From Thermomicrobiales bacterium (GTDB taxonomy: Bacteria > Chloroflexota > Chloroflexia > Thermomicrobiales > CFX8): DNA of 64,000 nucleotides. The stretch is taken from assembly GCA_037045155.1 (NCBI GenBank), contig JBAOIG010000003.1, positions 1,116,001-1,180,000 of the forward strand. The letters are read 5' to 3'. Each line of letters starts with the position of its first letter. Position 1 is the stretch's first letter. The position numbers and the translations under genes are program-made. Under the pieces are notes generated by a model, which was not told the DNA's origin, searched no databases, and saw only the letters and a program-made list of their open reading frames with translations. Below, piece after piece: positions 54,947 to 63,895 of the stretch.

Positions 54947-56074
54947 ATGGAGCAAAAGCGCGACTACTACGAGGTGTTGGAGGTCTCCCGCACCGCGTCA
55001 GCCGAAGAGATCAAGCGGGCCTACCGACGGTTGGCGCGCAAGTACCACCCCGATATCAACAAAGAGGATGACGCCGAAGAGCGGTTCAAGGAGATCAACG
55101 AGGCCAACGAGGTTCTTAGCGATCCCGAACGCCGAGCCTCGTACGATCGCTTTGGTCACGCTGCGTTCACCGGCGCTGGCGCTGGCGCGACGGGCGACCC
55201 ATTCGGGTTCGGCGGCTCGCCATTCGGAGACTTGTTCGAGACCTTCTTCAGCGGCGGTGGTTCCAGCGGCCGGCGGCAGCGGCAGGTCCCGCGCGGCGGA
55301 GACATCAAGGCAACGATCACGCTCACCTTCGAGGAGGCGGTCTTCGGGGTCGAGAAAGAGATCGAGGTCACTCGATACGAGCCGTGCGACGACTGCCATG
55401 GCACCCGCATGCGCGACGGCGCGACGCCGCAGACGTGCCCTGTCTGCAACGGCAGCGGTGAGGTCCGGCGAGTTCAGAACACGATCCTCGGCCAGTTCAT
55501 GACGGCAACGGCCTGCGATCGCTGCGGGGGCGAGGGAGTCATCGTCTCCGACCCCTGCCCGACCTGTCGCGGGCGTGGCCGGCAGTCGAAGAAGCGCAAG
55601 ATCGTGGTGAACGTCCCGCCGGGCGTCGACGAGCAATCGACGCTGCGTCTCAGCGGCCAGGGCGAGCAGATTCGCGATGGGGTGCCCGGCAACCTCTTCG
55701 TCACGCTGAAGGTCAAGCCGCATCCGCAACTGGGACGAAGCGGCAAGCAGATCCTGTTCGATCTCCCGGTCACTGTCGCGCAGGCGACGCTGGGCGACGA
55801 GATCGAGATTCCGTCGGTGGACGGCCCGCTGGAGTTCGTTCTGCCGGCCGGCACCCAGCCGGATCAGCAATTCAAGCTGCGCGGCAAAGGCGTGCCGGAC
55901 ATCCGCGGCGGGGATCGTGGCGACCAGATCGTCGCCGTCCACGTCGTCATCCCACGCGACCTGACCCTGGAACAGCGCCATCTGTTCGAGCAGCTCGACG
56001 CCTCGTTGGGGCGTGAGATCGAGATGCCGAAGGAAAAGGGCTTCTTCTCGCGCTTGAAGGAAGCGCTCGGGTAG
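54947..56074 (+). CDS. dnaJ: Chaperone DnaJ (Hsp40)
   Basis: 375 residues. J domain with HPD (RKYHPDINKED), a Gly/Phe-rich linker, four CxxCxGxG-type zinc motifs (CDDCHGTR, CPVCNGSG, CDRCGGEG, CPTCRGRG; the first lacks the last Gly) and the C-terminal substrate-binding domain. Works with DnaK. ATG 54947 was chosen by homology; GTG 54935 is in frame and the RBS is weak. Unlike grpE and dnaK it is remote from the hrcA operon and has no CIRCE upstream. Confidence 0.95.
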   Translation: MEQKRDYYEVLEVSRTASAEEIKRAYRRLARKYHPDINKEDDAEERFKEINEANEVLSDPERRASYDRFGHAAFTGAGAGATGDPFGFGGSPFGDLFETFFSGGGSSGRRQRQVPRGGDIKATITLTFEEAVFGVEKEIEVTRYEPCDDCHGTRMRDGATPQTCPVCNGSGEVRRVQNTILGQFMTATACDRCGGEGVIVSDPCPTCRGRGRQSKKRKIVVNVPPGVDEQSTLRLSGQGEQIRDGVPGNLFVTLKVKPHPQLGRSGKQILFDLPVTVAQATLGDEIEIPSVDGPLEFVLPAGTQPDQQFKLRGKGVPDIRGGDRGDQIVAVHVVIPRDLTLEQRHLFEQLDASLGREIEMPKEKGFFSRLKEALG

Positions 56075-56132
56075 CCGCCGAGATCCGGAATCAGACGGCC
56101 AGCAGCCATTTGCTACACTAGTGCATAGTCGG

Positions 56133-56203
56133 TCGCGGGTGGTGAAACGGTATCACAAGGGCCTTTGGAGCCTTTATTCCAGGTTCGAATCCTGGCCCGC
56201 GAA
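56133..56203 (+). tRNA. tRNA-Gln (anticodon UUG)
   Basis: 71-nt cloverleaf: acceptor TCGCGGG/CCCGCGA, D arm TGGTGAAACGGTATCA, anticodon loop CTTTGGA with TTG, and T arm CCAGGTTCGAATCCTGG. CCA is not encoded. A TACACT at 56114-56119 may be its -10 box; no matching -35 was seen. Confidence 0.95.
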
Positions 56204-56261
56204 CTACCACTGTGGCAGTGGTAGCGCGGCCGGCGGCAACCCTCAGTGATGATCGGGGCCC

Positions 56262-57704
56262 TTGGACTCAGACGGCAGTACATCCTCCACGGAACCTCCG
56301 GATAGCCGGCCAGATGAAGGCGGGAATGCGGACGTCGCTGTCGTCATCCTGACGGCGGGCCGTGGCACACGCATGCGGTCGGCGCTGCCGAAGGTGCTCC
56401 ACCCCATTGCCGGACTTCCGATGATCGAGCATGTGGTCCGCGCCGCGGAAGCGATCCAGCCCGGCCAGATCGTGCTGACGATCGGGCCAACCTCCGCGTC
56501 GCTTCGCGAGCCGTACACCGATCGCGCCGATATCGCCTGGCAAGCCGATCCGCTCGGCACCGGCGATGCCGCGAGGGCCGCGCTACCCGTCCTGCGCGAT
56601 GACATCGCGTGGGTCATGGTGATCTTCGGCGATCATCCGATCGTCGATCCAGTGACGCTCCAGCAGCTTATCGACCAGACCCGCGCCGCGGAACCGATCC
56701 TGTCGACCGTCGCCGTCGTCCTCGACGAACCCGGGCCGTATGGACGCTACCGAACCACCGGCAACCGCATCGTCGCGATCGTCGAGGCCCACGAGGATGA
56801 TCGGGAATACGACGGACCGGTTCCAGTCAACAGCGGCATGTGCCTCATCCGCGCTGGATGGCTGCGCGAGCATGTCGGCCGGCTGACTCGTAGCCCCAAG
56901 GGGGAGTACTACCTGACCGAGCTGGTGGCGCTGGCCGCTCTGACGGAATGGCCGCGAGACCAGGTCCTGCTGGTGCGGGCCGAACCAGAGGTGGCCTGGG
57001 GGATCAACGACCGGACCGAGCTGGCGCGCGCCGAGCGGGTCATTCGCGAGCGCATCCTCCGGCGTCACATGCTGGCGGGCGTCACGATCGTCGACCCGGC
57101 CAGCACATGGATCGATGCCGACGTCACGATCGGGCAGGACACGCGGATCGAGCCGGGGACGACGCTGCGCGGCCGAACCACGATCGGCGCTGGCTGCCGG
57201 CTGGGGCCGCAGACGGTCATCGAGGATGCGGTGCTGGGAGACGACGTGACCATCAGGGCGTCGTGGATCGAGCAGTCGGAGATCGGAAACGGGACGGATA
57301 TCGGCCCCTACTCTCACCTCCGGCCGGGCGTGCGGTTGGCAGCCCATGTCCATGTCGGGAATTATGTCGAGATGAAGAACGCGCGAGTCGGCAGCGGCAC
57401 CCAGATCGGACACGTCAGCTACCTCGGGGATGCCGAGATCGGCGAGCGCGTCAACGTCGGCGCCGGAACGATCACCTGCAACTTCGACGGTCAGAACAAG
57501 CACCAGACGACGATCGGCGACGATGTCTTCGTTGGAAGCGACACGATGCTGGTTGCGCCGGTCGAGCTCGGTGACGGCAGCCGAACCGGGGCAGGCTCGG
57601 TCGTGACGAAGCCAGTCCAGCCGGGGCAGCTCGTCGTCGGCGTGCCAGCCCGACCGATCCGCCGGACGAGGCGGGGCGCCGCCGCTGACAAGCCCTCGGA
57701 ATAG
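56262..57704 (+). CDS. glmU: Bifunctional GlcNAc-1-P uridyltransferase/GlcN-1-P acetyltransferase
   Basis: Makes UDP-GlcNAc for cell wall synthesis. 480 residues. The uridyltransferase half starts VAVVILTAGRGTRMRSALPK after about 24 extra residues; MVIFGDHP and NSGMCLIRA follow. The left-handed beta-helix acetyltransferase half has GPYSHLRPG, VGNYVEMKNARVG and NVGAGTITCNFDGQNKH. The start is TTG at 56262; no in-frame ATG or GTG precedes the conserved region. Followed 15 bp later by prs. Confidence 0.95.
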   Translation: MDSDGSTSSTEPPDSRPDEGGNADVAVVILTAGRGTRMRSALPKVLHPIAGLPMIEHVVRAAEAIQPGQIVLTIGPTSASLREPYTDRADIAWQADPLGTGDAARAALPVLRDDIAWVMVIFGDHPIVDPVTLQQLIDQTRAAEPILSTVAVVLDEPGPYGRYRTTGNRIVAIVEAHEDDREYDGPVPVNSGMCLIRAGWLREHVGRLTRSPKGEYYLTELVALAALTEWPRDQVLLVRAEPEVAWGINDRTELARAERVIRERILRRHMLAGVTIVDPASTWIDADVTIGQDTRIEPGTTLRGRTTIGAGCRLGPQTVIEDAVLGDDVTIRASWIEQSEIGNGTDIGPYSHLRPGVRLAAHVHVGNYVEMKNARVGSGTQIGHVSYLGDAEIGERVNVGAGTITCNFDGQNKHQTTIGDDVFVGSDTMLVAPVELGDGSRTGAGSVVTKPVQPGQLVVGVPARPIRRTRRGAAADKPSE

Positions 57705-57719
57705 AAGCAGAAGGAGAGC

Positions 57720-58658
57720 ATGGACGGACGGCTGCAGGTCTTCGCTGGGAATGGAAATCGATTGCTGGCCGAGCGGATCATGGGCGAGCTCGAGTCGTCG
57801 CTCGGGCGCGCCACCGTCGACAGCTGGCGCAACGGCGAGACTCGGGTCAAGCTGGAGGAGAACGTCCGCGGGTCCGATGTCTTTGTCATCCAGTCGCTCT
57901 CGAACCCGGTGAACCATCACCTTGTCGAGCTGCTGATCATGATCGACGCCATCCGCCGCGCATCGGCGTCGCGAGTGACTGCCGTCATCCCGTACTTCGC
58001 CTACGCGCGGCAGGAGAAGAAGACGAGCGGCCGCGAGCCGATCAGCGCCAAGCTGGTGGCGAACCTGCTGGTGACGGCCGGCGTCAACCGCATCCTCACG
58101 CTGGATCTGCACGCCCCGGCCATCGAGGGCTTTTTCGACATTCCGGTTGACCACCTGCGGGCGACGCCGATCCTGGCCTCGCCATTTCGACGCATGGACA
58201 CCAACGGGCTGGTTGCGGTCAGTCCGGATTCTGGCGGCGTCGTCCGGGCACAGGAGTTCCGACTGCGGGCCGGCGGCGGGCTGGCGATCATCGCCAAGAA
58301 CCGCCCCGCGCCGGACGACACCGAGGTGATCGAGATGGTCGGCGACGTTGACGGCAAGACGGCCGTGCTGGTGGACGACATGATCTCGACCGGCAGCACG
58401 CTCGTCCAGGCCGCCGAGATGCTGATGCAGCGCGGCGCGGCTGCGGTCTATGCCGCGGCAGTCCATCCGGTCTTCGCCGGAGACGCGCTCAACATCATTC
58501 ACCAGTCGCCGATCGAGAAGGTCATCGTGACCGACTCGCTGCCGACTCCGACCGGACCCGGCTCCGACAAGGTCGAGACGCTTACTGTCGCGCCCCTGCT
58601 CGCCGAAGCCATCATGCGGATCCATAAGGATCTGTCGATCAGCGCGCTGTTCGGCTGA
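57720..58658 (+). CDS. prs: Ribose-phosphate pyrophosphokinase (PRPP synthase)
   Basis: 312 residues, class I PRPP synthase. ATP/Mg site in DLHAPAIEGFFDIPVDHL, catalytic flexible loop around YARQEKKTSGREPISAK, PRPP loop VLVDDMISTGSTL. AGAAGGAG lies before ATG 57720. glmU-prs adjacency is common in bacteria and supports co-transcription. Confidence 0.96.
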   Translation: MDGRLQVFAGNGNRLLAERIMGELESSLGRATVDSWRNGETRVKLEENVRGSDVFVIQSLSNPVNHHLVELLIMIDAIRRASASRVTAVIPYFAYARQEKKTSGREPISAKLVANLLVTAGVNRILTLDLHAPAIEGFFDIPVDHLRATPILASPFRRMDTNGLVAVSPDSGGVVRAQEFRLRAGGGLAIIAKNRPAPDDTEVIEMVGDVDGKTAVLVDDMISTGSTLVQAAEMLMQRGAAAVYAAAVHPVFAGDALNIIHQSPIEKVIVTDSLPTPTGPGSDKVETLTVAPLLAEAIMRIHKDLSISALFG

Positions 58659-58690
58659 ACGCGCGGACGTCCTAGCCTGGAGAGGGCTGT

Positions 58691-60010
58691 TTGAGTACCA
58701 ACCAATGGACAGAGCTGGCGGTTGCCGTCGTTGCATTGCTGCTTTCGGCGGTTGCCACCTGGGCTGAGATCAGCCTCGTCGCAGTCAGTCGCGTCGATGT
58801 CCGTCGCCTGTTTGACAACCGACTATCCCGCGAGGACGCGATCGCCATCGAGCGGACGCAGCGGCTGCGATCGGCCGTCTTGCTGATCGAGGTGCTGGCC
58901 GCTGCCATCGCAGTTGCTCTGTTCACCTGGGTGTTTGCCGACCTGTTGGGCGACCGCGGGCTGCTGTGGGGGCTGCTGACCTCGTTGGGGATTCTGCTCG
59001 TCGTTGGCCGGCTGATTCCGCGGATACTGGCGAATGAGGAGGCGAGCAGCGAGAACGACCTGCCGCACAAGGTCGGGCGGGTGCTCGCCCTGCTGTTCGC
59101 GCCGATCGTCCGGCCGGCCGAGTGGATCGTGACGCTCTTTGGCGGCAATCGTCGACGCCGCTATGAGGCAGAGCCGCCGGCCGATGAGGCCACGGAAACC
59201 CCCAGCGCGCAGCATCCCTCCGACTGGGAGCGATCCGAGCCGTACCCGATCGAAGAGGATGAGCAGGACATGATCTCCGGCATCCTCCACCTTGAGGAGG
59301 TGACGGCCCGGCAGATCATGGTGCCACGAATCGACATCGTCGCGGCTGGGCGAGAGATGCTACTCTCCGAGGCAGTCGATGTTGCGATTGGCGCTGGCCA
59401 CTCACGCATTCCGGTCCATGGGCACAACATGGACGAGATTCTCGGCGTGATCTACGCCAAGGATCTGCTGGCATATGTGAACGAACCGCACGATGGGATC
59501 ACCGTCGAAGCGCTCATGCGGCCGGCCTACTTCGTGCCGGAGTCGAAGCGGGTGGACGACCTGCTCCACGAGCTCCAGCAGCAGAAGATTCACCTTGCCG
59601 TCGTTGTCGACGAATACGGCGGGACAGCCGGCGTTGTCTCGATCGAGGATATCCTCGAGGAGATCGTCGGCGAGATCCAGGACGAGTACGACCGCGAGAC
59701 GCCCCCGTTCGAGATCATCAGCGACGACGAGCTGATCGTCGATGGCCGGCTGACGATCGACGACCTGTGCGACGAGATGGAGCTCGACTGGGACGGGCCA
59801 GAAACTGGCACAGTCGGCGGCTTTATCCAGCGCCAGCTCGGCCGGATCCCGGTGCGCGGGGAGACTGTTGAGACCGACAGTATCCGGCTGACGGTGCTGA
59901 ACGTCGAGCACCGGCGCGTTCGCAAGGTGCGCGTCGAGCGGCTGAGCGAGGCGACCGAGACCGGCGCTACCGACGACGGCGCGACGACACCCCCTGCCGA
60001 TCAGGCATGA
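58691..60010 (+). CDS. CorC/HlyC-family membrane protein (DUF21-CBS), second copy
   Basis: 439 residues; TTG start at 58691 with GGAGAGGG 7 nt upstream. N-terminal DUF21 part with three to four membrane segments, then a CBS pair (ARQIMVPRIDIVAAG; HSRIPVHGHNMDEILGVIYAKDLLA; HLAVVVDEYGGTAGVVSIEDILEEIVGEIQDEYD) and a CorC_HlyC C-terminal domain (FEIISDDELIVDGRL). Divalent-cation or membrane-integrity role by family. Intact, unlike the copy at 8839. Confidence 0.88.
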   Translation: MSTNQWTELAVAVVALLLSAVATWAEISLVAVSRVDVRRLFDNRLSREDAIAIERTQRLRSAVLLIEVLAAAIAVALFTWVFADLLGDRGLLWGLLTSLGILLVVGRLIPRILANEEASSENDLPHKVGRVLALLFAPIVRPAEWIVTLFGGNRRRRYEAEPPADEATETPSAQHPSDWERSEPYPIEEDEQDMISGILHLEEVTARQIMVPRIDIVAAGREMLLSEAVDVAIGAGHSRIPVHGHNMDEILGVIYAKDLLAYVNEPHDGITVEALMRPAYFVPESKRVDDLLHELQQQKIHLAVVVDEYGGTAGVVSIEDILEEIVGEIQDEYDRETPPFEIISDDELIVDGRLTIDDLCDEMELDWDGPETGTVGGFIQRQLGRIPVRGETVETDSIRLTVLNVEHRRVRKVRVERLSEATETGATDDGATTPPADQA

Positions 60011-60546
60011 CGTGGACCCGGATCGAGCGACACGCGGAGCTGGCGTCGACGATGGATCGCGCCCGCGAGCTGGCCGAAGCAGGCGCGCCGGCCGGCACGG
60101 TGGTCGTCGCGGATTTCCAGACGGCTGGTCGTGGCACACGCGACCGGATCTGGCTCGCCCCGGCCGGTTCCTGCCTGATGTTCACCATCATCAGCCGCCC
60201 GACCATCGGGCCGGCCTCACTGGCCGATATGCCAGCGCGGGTCAGCGAGGCGATCTGCGGCTACCTGCGGGCGACACTCGGGCTGGCATGCGAGGTGAAG
60301 CCACCGAACGACATCGTCGTTGACGGCCGGAAGCTGTGCGGCGTCCTCTGCGCGTCGAAGATCGTCGGCGAACGGGTCGAGCACGTGCTGATCGGCATCG
60401 GGCTCAACACCCGGATGAGCCGCGATCAGCTTCCGTTGGAGACGGCGACGAGCCTGCTGATCGAGACCGGCGGATGCCCAGGCCACGATGAGCTGCTGGA
60501 CGGCTTGCTCAGCGCCCTGGAGGAGGCGACCAGCGACGCGCGCTGA
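60007..60546 (+). CDS. Short, divergent biotin-protein-ligase-like protein
   Basis: 179 residues of the biotin/lipoate ligase fold. It overlaps the CorC stop (ATGA). STMDRARELAEAG and GTVVVADFQTAGRGTRDR are recognisable, but the biotinyl-AMP loop GRGRRGR is GRGTRDR (41-47) and the KWPND motif is KPPND (from K98). VVDGRKLCGVL and IGIGLN are kept. There is no N-terminal DNA-binding domain, and the C-terminal SH3-like domain is missing, so the chain is shorter than a standard BirA (about 240-320). May be an active minimal ligase or a divergent acyltransferase. Confidence 0.7.
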   Translation: MTWTRIERHAELASTMDRARELAEAGAPAGTVVVADFQTAGRGTRDRIWLAPAGSCLMFTIISRPTIGPASLADMPARVSEAICGYLRATLGLACEVKPPNDIVVDGRKLCGVLCASKIVGERVEHVLIGIGLNTRMSRDQLPLETATSLLIETGGCPGHDELLDGLLSALEEATSDAR

Positions 60547-60708
60547 GGGGTGGTGGGGAACCAGGCGAGCGGACATTACGTGTTCTCCGCCCGGCGTCGC
60601 GACGCGAGTACAATTGCGCTAACTGACGGGCCGCGCGGCTGCGACGGGCTCACAACAACTGGGATGATCCCGCCAGCCGGGCGACAGGGGAGAAGAGGCA
60701 GAGAGCAG

Positions 60709-61926
60709 ATGGACTTCAAGCTGACCGACGAGCAGATCCAGGTTCGCGACATGGTGCGTGAGTTCGCCGAGAGCGAGGTCGCGCCGCACATCCAGGAGTG
60801 GGAAGCCAAGGGCGAGTTCCACCCGGAAATCCTGCGGAAGATGGGCGAGCTGGGAATCCTCGGGCTGCCCATCCCGGAGCGGTACGGGGGTGGCGGGTTC
60901 GACTATGTTTCGCTGGCGCTGGCCTGCGAAGAGCTTGAGCGGGTCGACACGTTCCTGCGCGTGATCATGAGCGTCCACGTCGGCCTCAACAGCCTGGCAA
61001 TGCACCAGTGGGCGAGCGAGGAGCAGAAGCAGCGCTGGCTCCGTCCGCAGGCGGAAGGCACGAAGTACGCAACTTTCGGCCTCACTGAGCCGGGGGCAGG
61101 CTCGGACGCCGGCAACATCGCCACGACCGCCGTCCTCGATGGCGACTCCTACATTCTGAACGGCGAGAAGATGTGGATCTCGCTGGCCGACGCCGCCGAC
61201 CACTTCCTCGTCTTCGCCAGCCTCGACCGATCGAAGAAGCACCATGGCCTCGTGGCCCTCTTCCTTGAGCGCGGCATGGAAGGCTTCACGACCGGATCGA
61301 TCAAGGGCAAGATGGGCGTTCGGGCCGGCAATACCGGCTGGCTCGCCTTCAACAACGTCCGCGTCCCGGTCGAGAATCGCATCGGCGAGGAGGGCGAGGG
61401 CTTCAAGATCGCGATGTCGTGCATCGACCAGGGCCGCTTTACGGTCGGCGCGGGCGGTGTTGGCCTCATCCAGGCCAGCCTCGACGCCAGCCTGAAGTAC
61501 TGCCACGAGCGCGAAGCATTCGGGCAGGAGATCGGCCAGTTCCAGCTGATCCAGCAGAAGATCGCCTACATGGTCGCCGGGCTGGAAGCGTCACGACTGC
61601 TCGTCATGCAGGCGGCCGAGCTGAAGAACCGCGGCATTCGCAACACGCGCGAGACGTCGCTAGCCAAGTGGTACGCCTGCGATGAGGCGCTGAAGGCCGC
61701 CGAGGAGGCGATCCAGATCCACGGCGCCTACGGGTATTCCAACGAGTACCCCGTTGAGCGCTACTACCGCAACGCCCGCGGCGCGGTGATCTACGAGGGC
61801 ACGCGCGAGATCCACCAGCTGATGCAGGCCTCCTACGCGCTCGGATACCGGGTGGACAAGCCGCTGCGCTGCCCGCAGCCGCCGGCCCAGGCGTTCGAGG
61901 AATCGCAGGAGCTCGTCAAGGCGTAA
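60709..61926 (+). CDS. Acyl-CoA dehydrogenase
   Basis: 405 residues, FAD-dependent first step of beta-oxidation or amino-acid catabolism. Family signatures: FGLTEPGAGSDAGN, GEKMWISLADAADHF, EREAFGQEIGQFQLIQ, and the catalytic-base region VIYEGTREIHQLMQA near the C-terminus. ATG 60709 was chosen for the family start MDFKLTDEQ. A TACAAT at 60609-60614 may be a -10, without a good -35. First of a probable fatty-acid or acyl-CoA run with thiolase and a crotonase. Confidence 0.93.
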   Translation: MDFKLTDEQIQVRDMVREFAESEVAPHIQEWEAKGEFHPEILRKMGELGILGLPIPERYGGGGFDYVSLALACEELERVDTFLRVIMSVHVGLNSLAMHQWASEEQKQRWLRPQAEGTKYATFGLTEPGAGSDAGNIATTAVLDGDSYILNGEKMWISLADAADHFLVFASLDRSKKHHGLVALFLERGMEGFTTGSIKGKMGVRAGNTGWLAFNNVRVPVENRIGEEGEGFKIAMSCIDQGRFTVGAGGVGLIQASLDASLKYCHEREAFGQEIGQFQLIQQKIAYMVAGLEASRLLVMQAAELKNRGIRNTRETSLAKWYACDEALKAAEEAIQIHGAYGYSNEYPVERYYRNARGAVIYEGTREIHQLMQASYALGYRVDKPLRCPQPPAQAFEESQELVKA

Positions 61927-61963
61927 CGGACCGGCCGGCCGGATCGAACGACACGACAGACAC

Positions 61964-61992
61964 GGACGGCCAGCCAACCCGGCTGGCTGTCC
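61964..61992 (+). terminator. Hairpin between acyl-CoA dehydrogenase and thiolase genes
   Basis: GGACGGCCAGCC / GGCTGGCTGTCC with an AACCC loop, one G-T pair. No T tract follows. Possibly a terminator or processing hairpin. Confidence 0.35.
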
Positions 61993-62037
61993 CCGCGTTC
62001 AGGCCCGGCACACCCGGGCGGAAGGGATCGGCTTTCG

Positions 62038-63228
62038 ATGGGACGCAGCGTCATTCTGGGCGGCGCGCGGACGCCGTTTGGCCGCCTCGGCGGCGCGCTT
62101 TCGGGTATGACCGCCGTTGAGCTGGGCGCGCTGGCCGGCTCGGCCGCGATCGAACGCGCCGGGGTGACCGGGGCGGATATCGAGCACATCATCATGGGCG
62201 AGGTGCTGCAGGCCGGCGTCGGGATGAACCCGGCCCGCCAGGTCGGCTTCAAGATCGGCCTCGATCGCCAGGTGACCGCCGACACGATCAACAAGGTTTG
62301 CGGAAGCGGCATGCGCGCCGTGGCGCTGGCCGATCTGCTGATCCGCGCGGGGGAGAACAAGATCGTCCTGGCCGGCGGGATGGAGAGCATGTCGAACGCG
62401 CCCTACGCCCTGCGGCAGGCGCGCACAGGCTACCGGATGGGCGACGGCGCGCTGGAGGACCTGCTGATCCACGACGGGCTGACCTGCGCGGTGGCCGGGG
62501 TCCACATGGGCGTCCACGGCTCGAACGTTGCAGCCGAGAACGAGTGCAGCCGCGAGCAGCAGGATGCGTTCGCGCTCCGCAGCCATCAGCGCGCTGTCGC
62601 CGCGATCGAGTCCGGCAAGATGGCCGAGGAGATCGTCGCAGTCGAGCTGAAGGACCGCAAGGGCAACGTCACCCGCGTCGAGCGCGATGAAGCGCCGCGC
62701 GCGGACACGTCGGCTGAGGCGCTGGCGAAGCTGCGGCCGGCCTTCGACCCGAAGGGGTCGGTAACGGCGGGCAATGCGCCGGGCGTCAACGACGGGGCGG
62801 CAGCGCTGGTGGTGACCAGCGAGGAGGAGGCCGCGGCTCGTGGGCTGAAGCCACTGGCGACGATCGTCGCGACCGGCGTCTCCGCCTGGGACGTGCCGTA
62901 CCTCGCCTACGTCCCCGAGATGGCGGCGAGGGACGCGCTGGCCAAGGTCGGCATGACGATCGAGGAGATGGACGTCGTTGAGATCAACGAGGCGTTCGCG
63001 AGCGTTACGCTGATCGCCTCAGCGCGGTTGGGCATCGACGCGAACTCCGACCAGGTCAACCCGAACGGGGGCGCGATCGCCCTCGGCCATCCGGTCGGCG
63101 CATCCGGCGCGCGACTGATTCTGACGATGGCCAACGAGCTGAAGCGGCGCGGCGGCGGCTATGGGCTGGCGGCGATCTGCTCCGGGCTGGCCCAGGGCGA
63201 CGCGATGATTATCCACGTCGAGGGATGA
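62038..63228 (+). CDS. Acetyl-CoA C-acyltransferase (thiolase)
   Basis: 396 residues. The nucleophile Cys is C88 in NKVCGSGMRA, the His in ALGHPVGASGAR and the second Cys in AAICSGLAQGDA. Works either in beta-oxidation or in acetoacetyl-CoA formation. Neighbouring acyl-CoA dehydrogenase and crotonase genes favour a degradative role. No clear RBS ahead of ATG 62038 apart from GGCGGAAGGG about 10 nt upstream. Confidence 0.95.
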   Translation: MGRSVILGGARTPFGRLGGALSGMTAVELGALAGSAAIERAGVTGADIEHIIMGEVLQAGVGMNPARQVGFKIGLDRQVTADTINKVCGSGMRAVALADLLIRAGENKIVLAGGMESMSNAPYALRQARTGYRMGDGALEDLLIHDGLTCAVAGVHMGVHGSNVAAENECSREQQDAFALRSHQRAVAAIESGKMAEEIVAVELKDRKGNVTRVERDEAPRADTSAEALAKLRPAFDPKGSVTAGNAPGVNDGAAALVVTSEEEAAARGLKPLATIVATGVSAWDVPYLAYVPEMAARDALAKVGMTIEEMDVVEINEAFASVTLIASARLGIDANSDQVNPNGGAIALGHPVGASGARLILTMANELKRRGGGYGLAAICSGLAQGDAMIIHVEG

Positions 63229-63284
63229 GGGGCGGGGGTTTACCTCGGCCTGCAACCCACATCGCTCTCGTCCGACACACGATA

Positions 63285-63322
63285 CCCCCTCTCCCGGCGG
63301 GAGAGGGGGACAGGGGGTGAGG
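63285..63322. repeat. Palindromic repeat, copy C
   Basis: Palindrome ccccctctccc-ggc-gggagaggggg (63285-63309) followed by acagggggtgagg. Same orientation and arm as copy B, but with a shorter centre and no DUF559 gene. It lies between the thiolase gene and the carbonic anhydrase gene. Confidence 0.88.
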
Positions 63323-63328
63323 TCCCGC

Positions 63329-63865
63329 ATGCTCAACCCATTACGGGCATATCGCGACCAGACGCCGAGGGTTGCGGAGGATGTGTTCGTCGCGGATAAC
63401 GCGGTGATCACCGGGGACGTCGAGATCGGCGCGGGGTCGAGTATCTGGTACGGCGTTGTGATCCGTGGGGATAGCGCGCCGATCAGAATCGGGGTGCGCT
63501 CGAATGTGCAGGACGGGTCGATCGTCCATGCCGACGAGGGGTCGCCGGTCAGCATCGGGGACGATGTCACGATCGGGCACCGGGCGATCGTGCACGGCAC
63601 AACGATCGGTGACGGATCGCTGGTGGGCATGGGCGCGATCCTGCTGAACGGGTCGGTCGTCGAGCCGGGCGCGGTCGTCGGGGCAGGGGCGCTGGTCCCA
63701 GAGGGCGCCACGATCGAGGCAGGCACGGTTGTGATGGGCGTGCCGGCCCGGCCACGGCGCACACTCTCGGAGGCAGACCGCGAGAGGATCGTCGAAGGCT
63801 CACAACATTATGTCGCTCTGGCAAGGGAATACAAGGCCGCGCAGGACGACACGGGGAGCAGCTAG
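63329..63865 (+). CDS. Gamma-carbonic anhydrase family protein
   Basis: 178 residues, left-handed beta-helix of hexapeptide repeats. The three zinc His are visible (H67 in IVHADEGSP, H84 and H89 in TIGHRAIVHG). Relatives hydrate CO2 or transfer acyl groups. ATG 63329 was chosen: GGGGGTGAGG at the edge of palindromic repeat copy C ends 6 nt upstream and is the only visible RBS. GTG 63317, inside the repeat, is an in-frame alternative. Confidence 0.88.
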   Translation: MLNPLRAYRDQTPRVAEDVFVADNAVITGDVEIGAGSSIWYGVVIRGDSAPIRIGVRSNVQDGSIVHADEGSPVSIGDDVTIGHRAIVHGTTIGDGSLVGMGAILLNGSVVEPGAVVGAGALVPEGATIEAGTVVMGVPARPRRTLSEADRERIVEGSQHYVALAREYKAAQDDTGSS

Positions 63866-63895
63866 CCGGCGGGGCCGGGAACACCTGGAGGAGAC

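Noticed and set aside
56583..58736. 717-codon open frame antisense to glmU and prs
   Set aside because: Lies opposite two certain genes; composition is that of a reverse shadow.
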